DNA from: Lobulomyces angularis
Taxonomy: Eukaryota; Chytridiomycota; Chytridiomycetes; Lobulomycetales; Lobulomycetaceae
Reading direction: 5' to 3'
Length of the DNA stretch: 39,296 bases
Assembly (NCBI GenBank): GCA_027604685.1
Contig: JADHYX010000201.1
Coordinates: 1-39,296, forward strand
Positions within the stretch are counted from its first letter, which is position 1, and the number at the start of each line of letters is the position of its first letter. Position numbers and translations under genes: made by a program. The notes beneath the pieces were generated by a model that saw only the letters and a list, made by a program, of their open reading frames with translations, did no database searches and had not been told where the DNA came from. Positions 9,641-21,888 of this stretch are shown in pieces.

Positions 9641-12600
9641 ATGTCAACAACCCTAAAAAGTCCTCCAATGGAAAATCCCTCTGTCGGTAAATTAAAAAAA
9701 AATGAGCTTCAATATTAACTTATGAAGGTATACTCTCTATTCCAAATGCTGATGAATTTGTGGATGGGTTTTCTGGTGTTTTAAAAACTTATTTTCCTAA
9801 CAACGTGCATGGTATCCCAATAAATAATATTGCTATTAAACATTTTCATTTTTTAAGAATATGGCACTCTTTTACCACCAGACTTGCGCCAACATAATTA
9901 CAATGGCCGACACGTTACTCCTCAAGTCTGGAAGGATGAATTTAAAGGTACTTCTTACTAATGCGATAAAATATATTTTAAATATCAAAATTTATTATCA
10001 TTTTTGTTAAAGGTGGTCAACATCCTAACGCATATGAAAAAAGTTATATAAATTCTAGCTTAAAAACAGCTCACACTAATTTTGATAAGTCTAAGAGATC
10101 TTCAACTTCCTCAAATGCAACTGTTGAGAAATCAAAGGAAATATCAAATAAAATAAATGATAAAAAGAGTATAGAAACTTCAATAAAAATTGTGAAAGAA
10201 ATTAGTAAAGTTGATAAGAGCAGTATTTCAACTGATGCAAAAAAAAAAAATAATTTATTTTCAAAGATATTAGAGGTATGCAGTATTGATACATATTTTC
10301 TTTATTTTTATAAAAAAATAACTCACTGACAACAGCTTCAATAATTGTGTATTAATCTAAATTTTTTTTTTTTTTTTTTTTTTTTAGATACCTTTTTTTA
10401 TGAATCTCCCCCTCCCTATACCTAATGATATATCCAAAGAAAAACTTTTATCTGGAACTGTAATAAAAAAAAAATCCAATTTGAAATCTTCTTCATTAAA
10501 CTCATTCAGCGGCAACTCAACTACTCCCTTTATTACAAACACAACCCCTAATGCAGCCAAAGTGACTTCTGAAAAAAAAACATCAAGTATGGAAACTTTA
10601 ATTAATAAAAGAAAGCAACGAAAGGAATTTTACGATAGCGAAGAAAATAAAAGAGCAGAAACTGGACGTGGTAAAACGGGAGAAAAGTCAGCTGTAAAGA
10701 GGAAGTATGTGGATAGTGAATCAAGTGATTCAGAAGCAGTGGAATACAAGTATTATTAGTACAAAAAACTTCATTTAATTTCTTTTTATGAAAATTAGAC
10801 AAACCAAGAAAGCTTCTAAAAAACCTTTGAAATTAAGTAAAGTCAATGATAAGGAAAAACACCTTATTACTTTTTCTCTGCCCGATTCTTTTAGCCAGAA
10901 GGATCCAATCCCACCTGATTCAGATTTAATTTCACCTGTTTCTGACAAAGATACTATCGATGCAGATAAAAAATTAGTCAGCAAAAAGGAGAATCGCAAG
11001 GAGGAAAAAAATTCAGGTGATAATAGTAAAAATGTTGGACCAAGCGGTCCAGGTGAAAAAGTTGAAATAGATATGATCAAAACAAAGTCTATTGAAACTC
11101 CACATATTTCAAAAAGCAGTTCCAAAATAGTTAATGAGACAGAGGACGGTAAATTGAATGAAAAAGAATTGTATAGTACAAGTGTTCTAAGTTCGAAGAA
11201 GGAAGTTTCCACAAGTAACTATTTAAAGTTTTACCAATTAAAATTGTTTAACTAATTAAAAATGTTTTAGAATCTAAAAATTCCTCTAAGAATACCTTAC
11301 TTGACTTAAAAATAGCAGATAAAAATTCTGGTTCTCCAAAAAGTTCTTTAAAAAAAGAATTGCTTAGAGGCTCAGTATCACCACCTAACTCTGAAGTGAA
11401 AAGGCAGGATACTCAAACAAAATCTACAAGTGGATCCATCAAACAAAAATCGGAAAAAAGCTCTGCAGTTTTAAAAAAATCGGATATAAAAAAATCTAGA
11501 AATAAAACATCCCCTACATCCAAAAAACTGTTTGAGGAAAAAAGTGACGATACAAATGGAAAAGAGATGGATAAAGATAAAGAGATAGGAGAAAAAGACC
11601 GTGCTGAAGATGATGAGGACGGAAGAAGAGAATTTGGTAAAGAAAAAGAGGAAAGAGAAAAAGAACGTACCAAAGAAAAAGAAGAAAGAGAGAAAGAGCG
11701 TGCAAAAGAGAAAGAGGAAAGAGAAAAAGACCGTGTTAGAGCAAAAGATAAAGACGAAGGAGAAAAAGACCGTGTTAGAACTAAAGAGGAAGGAGAAAAA
11801 GACCGTGTTAGAACTAAAGATAAAGAGGAAGGAGAAAAAGACCGTGTTAGAGCTAAAGATAAAGAGGAAGAAGACCGTTCTAGAAACAGCAAATCATCAA
11901 AATCCGAAAATAGAAAGGAAGGCTCGGGTAGCGCAACAGTATCATCCGCAAAAGAAAAAGAATCTGTAAAATCCTCTTCTGGGAAGCGAAAACCATCTCC
12001 TTCAAATAGTGATAGAGGTGAAAGTAAAAGAAAGAGAAATGAAGAAAATCAAAGACGGCCATCAGAATTGTCTTCCCGGCGATCACATTCTCCGCCATCA
12101 AAAAGGTATAGCAGTCGAAGAGATTCAGACCGGAGGTCACGTTCACCTGAGAGAAGAAGTAGAGATGAAAGAGGGAGATATGATAGAAGTCGCAGTCGTG
12201 ATAGAGAACGAAGAAGAAGTAATAGAAGCGGTAGTAAAGATAATCATGCTTCCCCACGATATAATGGAGACAGCAGATCTAGAAAAGATGAAAAAAGGGA
12301 TAGCGATAGAAAAAGAAGAGATGGAGATGACCGTAGAGAATATTCCTCATCTAGAAGAGATTCTGTTACTGAAACTGGCGGTCGAAGAAGTCATTCTAAA
12401 GATAGTCGAAGAAAAAGTTCTTCACCAAAGAAAAAGTCTAGCCCAGCAAGTACAAAAAAGCAAAATTTTATTAAACCTGGCCCTGTTTCATCTACTCCCG
12501 AAAAAGTTTCTATAACTTCCAATACACTTCCTAAATCCGTATTGAAGTTAACGGATTACATAGCGAGAAAAAATGACGGAACACCACCTCCCCCACCTCC

Positions 12601-13703
12601 TTTATCTAAAACTTTGCTAAGTACTTCAGTTACAGGAAAAAACTTAATTTCTACCCCTACTCCTACGACAGTAGTTAGTAATCTAGTAAATAGCCAAGCT
12701 GTAAATTCACCTTCAACTCCGGTTTCGACACCATCACAGCCTACAGCATATTTTATTTCCAAAAAACTATTGCCTATTTTTCCTCAGTTTTTAGAGGAAA
12801 GTTTACCTGAGCTGCATTTGGATTTTCAGAGTACAGCAAGGTTACATAAGAGGTTAGGGGATGGATTGAAAAAGGAGAATCCGGGTAATGTCAAAAAAAC
12901 TAAGGAGGCTTTATGCCATCAAGCAGCTTGTTCAATTTATTATTTAAAACACTTTTTTATTTTAGAGGTTTGATTTAAAATGTTATTGTTTCTCAGTATT
13001 TATTTTTGTTATATTTATTTAGCAACGTGGCTTACAAGATATAAAGAAAAGAGAAAGAGTAATGAAAGATTTTTCTCATCCATTTTATTCCAGCTCTACT
13101 ACTTTTGTATACGATAGAATTTCTGAGTTAAGAAAGTATAAGCTGTATGGTATAGCATCTGTTTTGTAAGTTGGTTCATTAAAAAAAAATTTGAATTCTT
13201 TATGGTAAATAGGTTACAACTTCTTGCATTAGTTGAAGAAAAGGCAGTTTTTTGGAAAGAATTAGAAATTGAAAGGTTGAGCCATAATCACTTCCTTAAT
13301 CCTATCAGCAGTGGTGAAAAGGAAGTGCAAACTATGATGACGTTAATGCAAGAAAACAGAATAAATATATTACGGCACCATTCAATACAAAGGCTGAAAT
13401 CTGACGCATTAAGCTTATTAACAGCTAACTACTCTGGTAAGCTAACTTCGTTGTTGTTTTTCCTTTATGAATATTTTTTTGTTGTCAAAAAAAATAGAAA
13501 AAATAAGGGAAAAGTATAAAGTTATTGAATGCAGTCCTAGATTGAATTTAGACGAGGCAATGAAAAAGGCTGTTGGATTAGTAGAAGAATTTGCAGCTGA
13601 AAACGAATTTTCTCAGTTTTGCTTCCTAAAACCCAAACCACCAATTCAACAGAGTAACAGTGGCAATGTCAGTACAAATTCTAAATCAACTCCTCCTTCT
13701 TAA
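9641..13703 (+). CDS. RS/KE-rich nuclear-type protein with helical C-terminal region, unrecognised
   Basis: By eye I count about nine exons. The first starts at ATG 9641 (MSTTLKSPPMENPSV) and is followed by a conserved-looking piece, YGTLLPPDLRQHNYNGRHVT (about 9863-9920). Later exons are Lys/Ser-rich and end in the large exon up to 12970. That exon carries a tandem charged stretch of KEEGEKDRVR type (about 11635-11885) that could form a single alpha helix. An RS/RD-rich block (SRSRDRERRRSNRSGS, about 12190-12240) and a PPPPPPL run follow. The last exons (12740-13703) encode an ordered helical region, including LHLDFQSTARLHKRLGDGL, CSIYYLKHFFILE, YDRISELRKY and LLQLLALVEEKAVFWKELE. RS and charged repeats suggest a role in splicing or transcription. 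The helical tail vaguely recalls the C-terminal homology domain of AFF/AF4 elongation scaffolds, but I cannot confirm this. The final stop is at 13701-13703. Confidence 0.75.
11635..11885 (+). repeat. In-frame tandem repeat encoding charged K/E/R helix
   Basis: Imperfect units of about 30-45 bp encode variants of REKERTKEKEE and GEKDRVRTKDKEE. The alternation of acidic and basic residues is typical of single alpha helices. Antisense and shifted frames over this stretch stay open only because of the repeat. Confidence 0.85.
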
Positions 13704-14096
13704 TGCAATTTACCATTATTTATTTATTGTTTCAAAACTTTTTATTTTTACATATTATTTTTGTTAATTCTAGAAATTTTCATAAGAAAACATACACATA
13801 AATTAATTGTTATCATTGAAAAATCATTATATAATTTAGATCTAACAAATAAAAAAAAATCATATCACGAAATGTTTCAAAATAAAATTTTTTTTCATAC
13901 TCTTGAAATTCCATAAAATTTACTTACAAATTATGATAAAGGAAAAAGTGATTGGATTTAAAAATATTACCCAAAATTACAATAAAAAAAAAAAAGAAAA
14001 AAAAAAAAAAACAATATATATATAAATATAAAAATATAAAAATAATAAAAAAATTAGAAAGATTAATTAAGTTGGAGGTTCAAATTTTGACACACA
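13704..14096. other. Intergenic, A/T-rich
   Basis: This lies between the stop of the RS/KE-rich gene and the PDE9 start. An A-rich stretch at 13980-14050 precedes the PDE9 ATG. No feature beyond probable 3' and 5' untranslated sequence is visible. Confidence 0.6.
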
Positions 14097-15957
14097 ATGA
14101 CACCAGTTTATATAAAAGTAAAGGACAAAAGTGAAACCTTGATGATTGATCCAAGAAGCAGCTTAAAAGAAGTACAAGGATTATTGAGAGCAGCTGCGAA
14201 GTTAAATGAAACCACTTCTGACTCTTTAGTTTTTAAACTTTATAATCAGCAAGGAATGCTAATACCAATTGGTCCTCACATTCCCCCCAATCAACCAAAT
14301 GAGGTTTATCACTTAAAAATAAATTATGGTATAGAATTAATAATCCATAAACTGAAAAAATTTTTGTTATTTTTTTTTTTTATTAAGCAAAAAAGCTAAG
14401 GGAAGAAGCACTTAAGCAAACTGAAACATCAGCAACAGAGAATTATAAAACCAAAGAAGTTCTTGATGAAATAAACGAGATAGCTCAAAAATTTCAAATT
14501 TTAAAAGCAAAAAGTGAAATAGAGTGCCAAGTAAAAAAAACAAAAATTAATAATTATTTTAAAATGCAGTTTTGTTTACCAGCAATTTCTTTTGTTAATT
14601 TCTTTTTTATTTTATTTTATTTTTTTTCCATTTCAGCAAAACGTAGTATCAGTTAAAAACGAATTTGAAAGAATCATCAACAAGCCAGCGCTAAAAAGAA
14701 TTGATGATTTAATGCAGGAACCAAGCGCTAAACAAGACATTTTTTTGAGTCAGGAAATTGAAGACACCTTAAATTTAAGTGAATCTGATTTAAAAGACTT
14801 GCAAACTACTAGATTTGATGTTTGGAAGTATAAAACTGTGGATGAGATTATACTTATTTTGGAAGAAATTTTTAAAAATTTTGATCTACTGAATATTTTC
14901 AAGATCGAGAGAAAAACTTTACATCAGTTTTTAAGATGCGTTAGTCTTGTTTACAACAAAAATCCTTTTCATAATTTTAGGCACTGTTTATGTGTAACGC
15001 AAATGGTAAATGTGTTTAAATCAACATAATCTTAGCATTATTTTTAGATGTATGCAATATTGCACGAAAGCGAATTTTACAAGAAATTTTCTAATTTGGA
15101 AAAGTTAACTTTGATAATAAGCTGTATTGGGGTAAGAATCTAAAAGTCGTCATTAAAAAAATTTTTTTTCTCATTAGCACGATCTAGATCATCCAGGATA
15201 TAATAACGCTTATCAAGTTAATGCCGGAACTGAATTAGCTATCATTTACAACGACTGCTCACCATTAGAAAACCATCATACTGGTAATTAGCATCAAACA
15301 TAATGTCCCTTTAATTTCTTCTTGTAATAAAAAAGCTGTGTTATTTTCAATTTTAAAACATGATGAAATGAATATTGTCAAAAATTTGAGTGACGCAAAC
15401 AGTAAAGAATTCCGCAAAGATGCTGTAAATCTTATATTAGCCACAGATATGGGTAAACACGGAGAGATTACCTCAAAATTCAAAGCTTTAATCGAAAGCT
15501 TTAAAATTGAAGATGAAAACCACAGAAAACTGGTAAAACTAAAAAAAATTATTTTTGAAAGTTCCTTACATTTTTTTTTTCTATTAGTTACTTCAAATGA
15601 TAATAAAATGTGCTGATATAAGCAACGAAGTTAGACCAAAAGTCATAAGTGAACCGTGGGTAGATATGCTATTGGAAGAATTTTTTCAACAGAGTGATAA
15701 AGAAAAAAGTGAAGGGTTACCTACTGCGCCATTTATGGATAGGCAAAGAGTAACAAAGCCAAGTGCTCAAGGTAATCAGAATGAAAACTTTATTTTTACC
15801 ATTATTTTTAAATATAGTTGGATTTATTGGTTTTGTGATGATTCCATTGTTTGAGCTAGTTGCAAAAGTTTTACCAAATGTTGACACTAAGTTTATTGTA
15901 CCAATTAAGGAAGCGCATCAGTATTATAAGAATCTACTTGAAAATGAAAAAAAATAA
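14097..15957 (+). CDS. PDE9-type 3',5'-cyclic nucleotide phosphodiesterase (cGMP-type)
   Basis: Class I phosphodiesterases hydrolyse cyclic nucleotides; the PDE9 branch prefers cGMP. About eight exons give roughly 480 aa. The N-terminal part (residues 1-76, [17 protein letters not shown]... ending [14 protein letters not shown]) resembles the small N-terminal domain of animal PDE9A. A coiled-coil linker follows, then the catalytic domain. It has [13 protein letters not shown] (metal-site His), [13 protein letters not shown] (split by an intron at about 15130-15180), [20 protein letters not shown], and [17 protein letters not shown]. The final part is [15 protein letters not shown], where the intron at 15773-15818 must be removed. 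The Gln-Val-Gly-Phe context and the PFMDR block are very close to PDE9A. All metal-binding His/Asp motifs are present. Substrate preference is inferred from family resemblance. Confidence 0.92.
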
Positions 15958-16938
15958 GTTAATTGAAAGTACCCAAATTTTTTAATTGATAGTAGTACTA
16001 TTTTTATAATTTAAATTTTAAAATTTTTGTAGTCATTACTTGTAAAATTTCTTTCATTTTTTTAATCTCATTTTTTACTTGGGAGCAATGTCTTAAAAAA
16101 AATTCCTAGTTTGTTTATTACATCATTATGGATTAAAACTTTTAATCGTAAGACCTGCAGCTTAAATTACTGAAAATTTGGTACAGCTTTCCTGTTTAAA
16201 TACTTGAAATATAAATATAGCAGAATATTATTTAATAATTCTAAAAAAATAAATTGGTTAAAATATGCTAAGGTTAAGCTTTTTGACAAAGCCCGAAAAC
16301 GTTAATTCAATAATAAAACAGTAAATCTTAAAAAATACTGAAGAGGTTATTTGGATTATAAGAAATAGAAGACAGTATTCTTATGAAAAAGACAGATTTG
16401 GCCAGTCATATTGTATAAAAATTAGAAAGACGAGCGGCACTTTTGAGATTAATAATTAAAAAATTTGTCAAATGAAGTTGCAACTATGTATGATATCTAA
16501 CAAAATTAACAACTTTTTTCCATAATACTTGAAGTGTGCATTAAATCATTTCCAATAAAGAGAGATATAGTTATATTCAAATTAACCTGGTTGTGCTGGG
16601 AAGTAATGAAAAGTATCCGAGGATAGCTGGAAGAAGAGGATGAGTGAGTTACTGAAACTGCTTCTACGTTATTTATGTTGGCTCCAACATTGGGTTGTAA
16701 CTGCGACGTAGCTGCTGCTGCTGCTCTTAATGGATCCTTCTTGCTATAGTTAATTGGTGTAAAGCTTTTGCTGTTGCGTCTTTCGTGAAACCAGTAACAA
16801 AATTTTTTTAAAAAAATTTAGAAAATATTTTTACACTTGTAAATACACGGATAACTAAATACATAAAATACATAATAATTTTTGAAAGTTTGGTGTTAGA
16901 GGCACAATATTATAATCGAATATATTGATCTTAAAAAC
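15958..16938. other. 1 kb intergenic region with one orphan coding-like segment
   Basis: This lies between PDE9 and the next plus-strand gene. Most of it is A/T-rich with frequent stops. A more GC-rich, minus-strand coding-like stretch (16587-16806) is listed separately. A short GCT/CTG run is at 16711-16726. Confidence 0.55.
16587..16806 (-). pseudogene. Orphan exon or gene fragment, unrecognised
   Basis: One minus-strand frame stays open for about 70 codons with balanced composition. It includes WFHERRNSKSFTPINYSKKD, then LRAAAAATSQLQPNVGANIN and a Ser run (VTHSSSSSSYPR), and reaches a possible CAG|GTTAAT donor at 16587. The stretch is visibly richer in G and C than its flanks. No start codon, stop or partner exon was found within the gap, so it is best seen as a stranded exon or a gene relic. 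Confidence 0.35.
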
Positions 16939-19900
16939 ATGTCAGATTTTGATTTTTCGTTTTTATTGTCAACTACCACTGAATCAAATTTAATGGTTAC
17001 TGATACTTCCAATTGGATTAAATGTGAACATTTAAAATTAATGAAAACGGTTGTCGATTATGAATTTATATTAAAAGATAGCGATGTTTGTGTTTTAACA
17101 AGCTCACCTCAAAATGATTTAATTTATGCTGTATGTTTAAAAACTCAAATACCACTAGTCATTCCCTTATGGGCTGTTAGATTAGTTAAAGAAGAACTGA
17201 ATCAGAATAATCCATGGCTAAAACTTATTTTTCCCAATTCTGATGATAACTCAGCTTCCAACCAAGTTCCTCCATTAACTCCTCTTTCCCCTTCTACTAC
17301 AAATTCTACAATTTTAAGTCCAAAATTAGAGAATACTGCTTTGAGCAGCAGTGAGGATGAACACGTCATTAGACCGGAAAAAAAAACCAGAAAGAGAAAC
17401 CCTGTTTGGGATAAGAAGTAAGTTTTAAGGAATTTTTAATTTTGGAACTTCATCAAAAAAAAAAATTAGAAATTTTTTTACATTAAATTTTCTTGTATTT
17501 TTTTTTATTTTTTTTATTAACACTTTTAACAGATATGATGCTGAAAGAAAGAAAAAAGGAAAACGTGGCCATGGAGTAAATTTACTATGGGATCAGCGTT
17601 CAAAATGTACAACTCCATGTAAGTTTAATTTGAAATTTTTTTTAAATTAACTTTATTTCTTAGACCCTGAAAATATAGATCGTTTGATGCATTTGTTGTT
17701 AAACTATAAGCCAAATTCTGTTGCACCAGAAACTGCTGGAGTTGCAACTTTTACTGCAACCGCTGTTCAAAACGCAAAACAAACAATTAAAACATTCAAT
17801 AGTAAGTCTTGGAGGGTGTGGCTTCCTGATGCAGTTTGGGCAAGATTCAGTTTATTAAAGGCTGTTTGCACTCCACAAGGTATGTTGGATGATTCTGGTT
17901 TTTTTTTGTGTTACTTGATTCTCAGCTATTTTTCCTTATTGTAACACATTAACTTTCATTTTTATTTTAGGAACCACCTCTATTGAATTTGCTCAAATGC
18001 TGATACAATTAGGTGAACTTACCGCAGATGGTTTAGTAGAAGTGACCGGATTTGTAGATTTCCAACAAACTCCTACTGAGGTATTAAATTTGGGATTTAA
18101 TATCTAAATTTTTTTTTTAAAAAAAAAAAACTGAAACTAGACCACCAATTTAATTTTAAATTCTCAAGCAACTCAGTCAATACATTTACCAACAGCAGGA
18201 AGTTCATCTTCCTCCTCATTAAATTCGCATAGTTCGCAGCAAAAAAAAAATTTAACAGTTGCGAATCCATTATTTCAACCTAATAGTAATGAAAATTTTC
18301 CACTATTCAATTTTAGTGACCCAGCATTCAATTCCATTTCACAAAGTGATAATGAAAATTGTGATTTTGATCAAATTATTTTAAATTCGTCTACTAATAT
18401 TAATATGCAAGGTACTAACAGTATTCTTCACAATAATAATTTGGATGCTAATGCATTTTTGAATACTGACGCTTTTTCACCAACTTTGACAAATTCAAGT
18501 TTTATGTCAAACAGGACTAATAATAACAACTTTTTACCATCTCCTGTTCTTTCGCAGCCGGCCTTGTCCCCAATGCCTACAAACTATTCTTCCATGAGTG
18601 CTCCCACCTCCCCATTACCAGCAAACTACTTCCAAAATAATGCAATTTTCCCAAACTCACAATTACCAGTAAATTATGCTCAAAGCTCAACCGCAACTCA
18701 GCAAACTTTACCTAATCAATATTTATATACACCTTCGTATAACTCACAAAGTAATTTACAACATCCATATTCTCCTTCTCAAAGTTCCTCAATCTATGGT
18801 GAAAGTAGTACTGAAAATGTGGAAATCAAGATGCATGGTAAGACGACAGTCATTCCTGCTGCGCAGTTATCTGAGGCACTAGCCTACATTCAACAGCAAA
18901 ATAGCAAAAATCAAGTTGGTAATGGTGAAGGATTGGTCACTGGTATTCAAGGCTTTTTAAATAGTGTTCCTTACAATGCAAACCCTGTGAATAACAATAC
19001 GCTTAACAACGCAATAATATATAAAGTTAATTCAGATGTCGACGATGTCGCTTCTGAAGCCTTGGTTGCCATTAAAAATGAAAAGGAAACTATTCATAGT
19101 GATAAAAGTAAACTGCAAATGGATAATGAGGAAGAAGACGATCCAGCTACACAAAAAGCAAAACTGCTTTCACTGCAAGATCAAGAGATTCCTCCATATT
19201 CTGAGAATGATCATCCTGTCAACTATTCCCAAAGCACTACCACTTCACAGAAAATAAATTTTGTTAAAGCCAGGTTTTCTATATTTGGAAAACTTATATT
19301 TCTTAAATTTTTTTTTTGTAGTGAATTTGTTCCAGGTGCTGTAGTTAATTTAACAGATATTCAAAGACAGTGTGACACTAGCGAAAAGAATACAAATACC
19401 TCTGATTCATCCAAATGGTTTGATTCGAACATTGACAATAGGTTAAAAACTTTCGAAGAGAGAGTAGAAAAAGCTAAACCAAATACTGTTAAAAAGGAGT
19501 CAAATTATATTGAAGATCTGCTAAGTAAATCGAACTTGACCGGAATTTTTGATGAAGATAACATTAATAAGAAATTAAATGAGCGTTCGATGACAGCAGG
19601 AGTTGAATCAAAAAGAGAAACAAATATAGAAAGATTAGTTAAAAATGAAATCGAACAGGAGCAACTAGCTGAAGTATTGAAATATATTCCTGGCTTAGGA
19701 AAATTAAGAGATTTAGGAAAATTAAAAGATATTGGAAATCTAAAAGATCTTGAAATAACTGTCAAAGGACTTGGAAAGACTATAGAGGGTCTAGGCAAAT
19801 CTTTAGAAGGTTTAAGCAGTGAATCTTCGAAGGTTCAGCTACGTCATCATCCTAGGCATCATCACACTCAAAAATTGAATGGTAAATTCTCGGTTCCCCT

Positions 19901-21410
19901 ACCGCCAGGTCCTTCCTCAAGTAATGATTCATTTGTTTTGCATGATTTTAACACTCCAGGTCCCCTTGAACCTCCAAGTCCACCTGGCCCTCCAAGACCA
20001 CCTGCCCCTCCTGGAGCATGGCCGTATTCTTCGTTAATTCCAAATGAAGATGGTTCATTTTCTACACCTCAAGGGCCAGATGGTTTTGGAGCATGGCCGT
20101 TTTCTTCGTTAATTCCAAATGAAGATGGTTCATTTCCTCCACCTCCTGGTAACACTGCATGGCATTCTATTCCATCAAATAATGGTAGAAGGTGTAACCG
20201 AAACAACATGAACGCCTGGAAAGCTGAGAAGAATGCGTTCAAGTTGGAAATGAAAAGTAAAAAGTTGCAAAATAAGGCTTTATTACAGAAAGAAAAGCAA
20301 AATAAACAACGCGTTAAACAGAAAACGCATTATAGTAGTCAAAATGGTCTGGCGCCTGAAGGAACAGATGAGCCACCACCATACGATGAAGCAAATGTCG
20401 ATGTAGAAGTTGCCACTGAAGCTCTTAGTAATGTGACACTAGAGTCCAGTGTTAATGATAAAGGGAAGAATACTGCTAGAACTTCCACATACACCACATC
20501 ATTTTCTAGTAAAAATGTTACACCGTCGAAATCGGAGAACCATGAACCGGATTGTAGTATTCAGGAAAAAGAAAGAGAAAAGGCATTTAAGAGCTGGTGG
20601 GAAGCAGGTCAAGATTTAATGGTAAAAATAGACAATAAATTTAACAATTTATTAATTGTTTTTTCTTTCCAGACATTAATAGAACTCTTTAAGTTGAGTT
20701 CAGAAAATTTTAAAAAATCGCATTTAACAATTCTTATATCTTGCTACTTGACGCAAAAGAAAAAAATTTCTGGATATGACACTGAAATTTTGGCTGAATC
20801 ATTAACAGTTTTAATAAAACAGGATTATATTAAAAGTTCTGACGTTTGGGACTCTATTTTAAATAAAAATAACTTTGATATAATTAATACTGAAGAGGAA
20901 GGATTAAATGAAAATTTAGCAAATTTATTAAAAGTTTTAGTTGTAAAAGGAGTTATTAGCATCAAGGAAGTTATAGAAAAAGGAATTAGTTTCGGTGGCG
21001 AATTTGGAGAAGATGGAGATGAGGATTATGACGAGGAAGATGAGGATTCTCTTGTGGATGTAAATTATTGCGAGGAAGATGAATTTGATGATGCTGAGGC
21101 TGAAAAATTATTAGAAATCAAATTGTCAAAAGATAAATTTGAAGATCCATTAAATGTAAACACCAACAATTTGATATCCTGCAAAGATAGCGAATTGGAT
21201 TTAAAATCTGAAAAAGCTGTTCCAGCTGAAAATAATACCGTAAGTGAAATTGCAGCAGATATTCCCATTGAATCAAGCAATGGCCAAAAAGACGAATCAC
21301 CGAGTAACAATGATATAGTTGCTAATCCAAAAGATATTAAAGCACCTGAAAGTGCTAAAAAACCACCTTTAATTTCAATCAAATGGGGTAGTTATGTTTT
21401 TGAATGGTAA
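16939..21410 (+). CDS. Large unrecognised protein, Trp-rich N-terminal domain, Pro-rich and acidic C-terminal parts
   Basis: About seven exons join in frame from ATG 16939 to the stop at 21408-21410, giving around 1,300 aa. Residues 1-100 include SDVCVLTSS and AVCLKTQIPLVIPLWAVRLV, which loosely recalls a BRCT fold. A basic stretch (YDAERKKKGKRGHG) precedes a Trp-rich block, SKSWRVWLPDAVWARFSLLK. The middle is Asn/Ser/Gln-rich. A GLGK/LKDL-type heptad-like stretch (about 19680-19820) is followed by a Pro-rich part with a 25-residue duplication and a PPPYDEA motif of WW-binding type (about 20382). The C-terminal part has a helical block (ELFKLSSENFKK onward) and a long Asp/Glu tract (about 21005-21100). 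Introns at 19272-19320 and 20622-20671 stay open and so inflate the reading frame. An alternative last intron at 21404-21460 would change the final few residues. I do not recognise the family. Confidence 0.75.
20013..20148 (+). repeat. Tandem 75-bp duplication encoding GAWP(Y/F)SSLIPNEDGSF
   Basis: Two units begin at 20013 and 20088 and are nearly identical over about 50 bp, keeping the frame (25 codons per unit). Both encode GAWP, Tyr or Phe, then SSLIPNEDGSF, followed by a Pro/Gly-rich spacer. The high nucleotide identity indicates a recent duplication. Confidence 0.9.
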
Positions 21411-21888
21411 ATTTTTAGTTTTGGTTTTTTTTTTCTCTTCTTTTTTCAATTTTTTAGTGTTAGATTATATTATTGTATAGCATTTTGACTTTTTTCTCTA
21501 AGATAATAAATATAAATTTATTTATTTTTATAATTTTTACAAAATATGTCAATTGAAATAAATTTTGTAAATTTAATACAATTATTTGCATGCTTTTTCA
21601 CATTATCAACTAGTTAAATAGTAATGAGGAAAAAAAAAGAAAAATTGCAGTTAATTATTTTACTTTTTTTTTCTGCCACTTCTAAATAGTTATGAAGTTA
21701 ATTTTTAATTAACAAACCATATAAATTTTTAAAAAAAACAAAATATAAAAATATAAAATAATTATGCCAAAAAACGTTGATTATAGCAAATATTGCTATG
21801 TAATTTTTTAGCTGGATTTTTTTTATTTTTTTATACTACTTTTTTTAAGTAGAAACACGAAAAAGAAAAAAAAAAAAAGAAAAAGAAA
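21411..21888. other. Intergenic, A/T-rich
   Basis: This is the 3' flank of the unrecognised large gene and the 5' flank of the IQCH-like gene. T runs at 21426-21434 and 21663-21673 and an A/G-rich stretch just before the ATG at 21889 are the only structure seen. Confidence 0.6.

Noticed and set aside
11413..11892. 159-codon minus-strand frame rich in SFSLSSFSL
   Set aside because: It is the reverse of the charged KE/R repeat of the RS-rich gene; repeats keep all frames open.
12009..12515. 168-codon shifted plus-strand frame
   Set aside because: A frame shadow of the RS-rich block; the chosen frame matches flanking exons and RS-dipeptide composition.
15763..15818. Reading PDE9 through 15773-15818 without splicing
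   Set aside because: It breaks the conserved AQVGFIGF block; removing this stretch as a GTAATC...ATAG intron restores it.
16700..16730. The GCT/CTG run as a triplet-expansion locus
   Set aside because: Only about five units, and it falls inside an apparent Ala-coding stretch.
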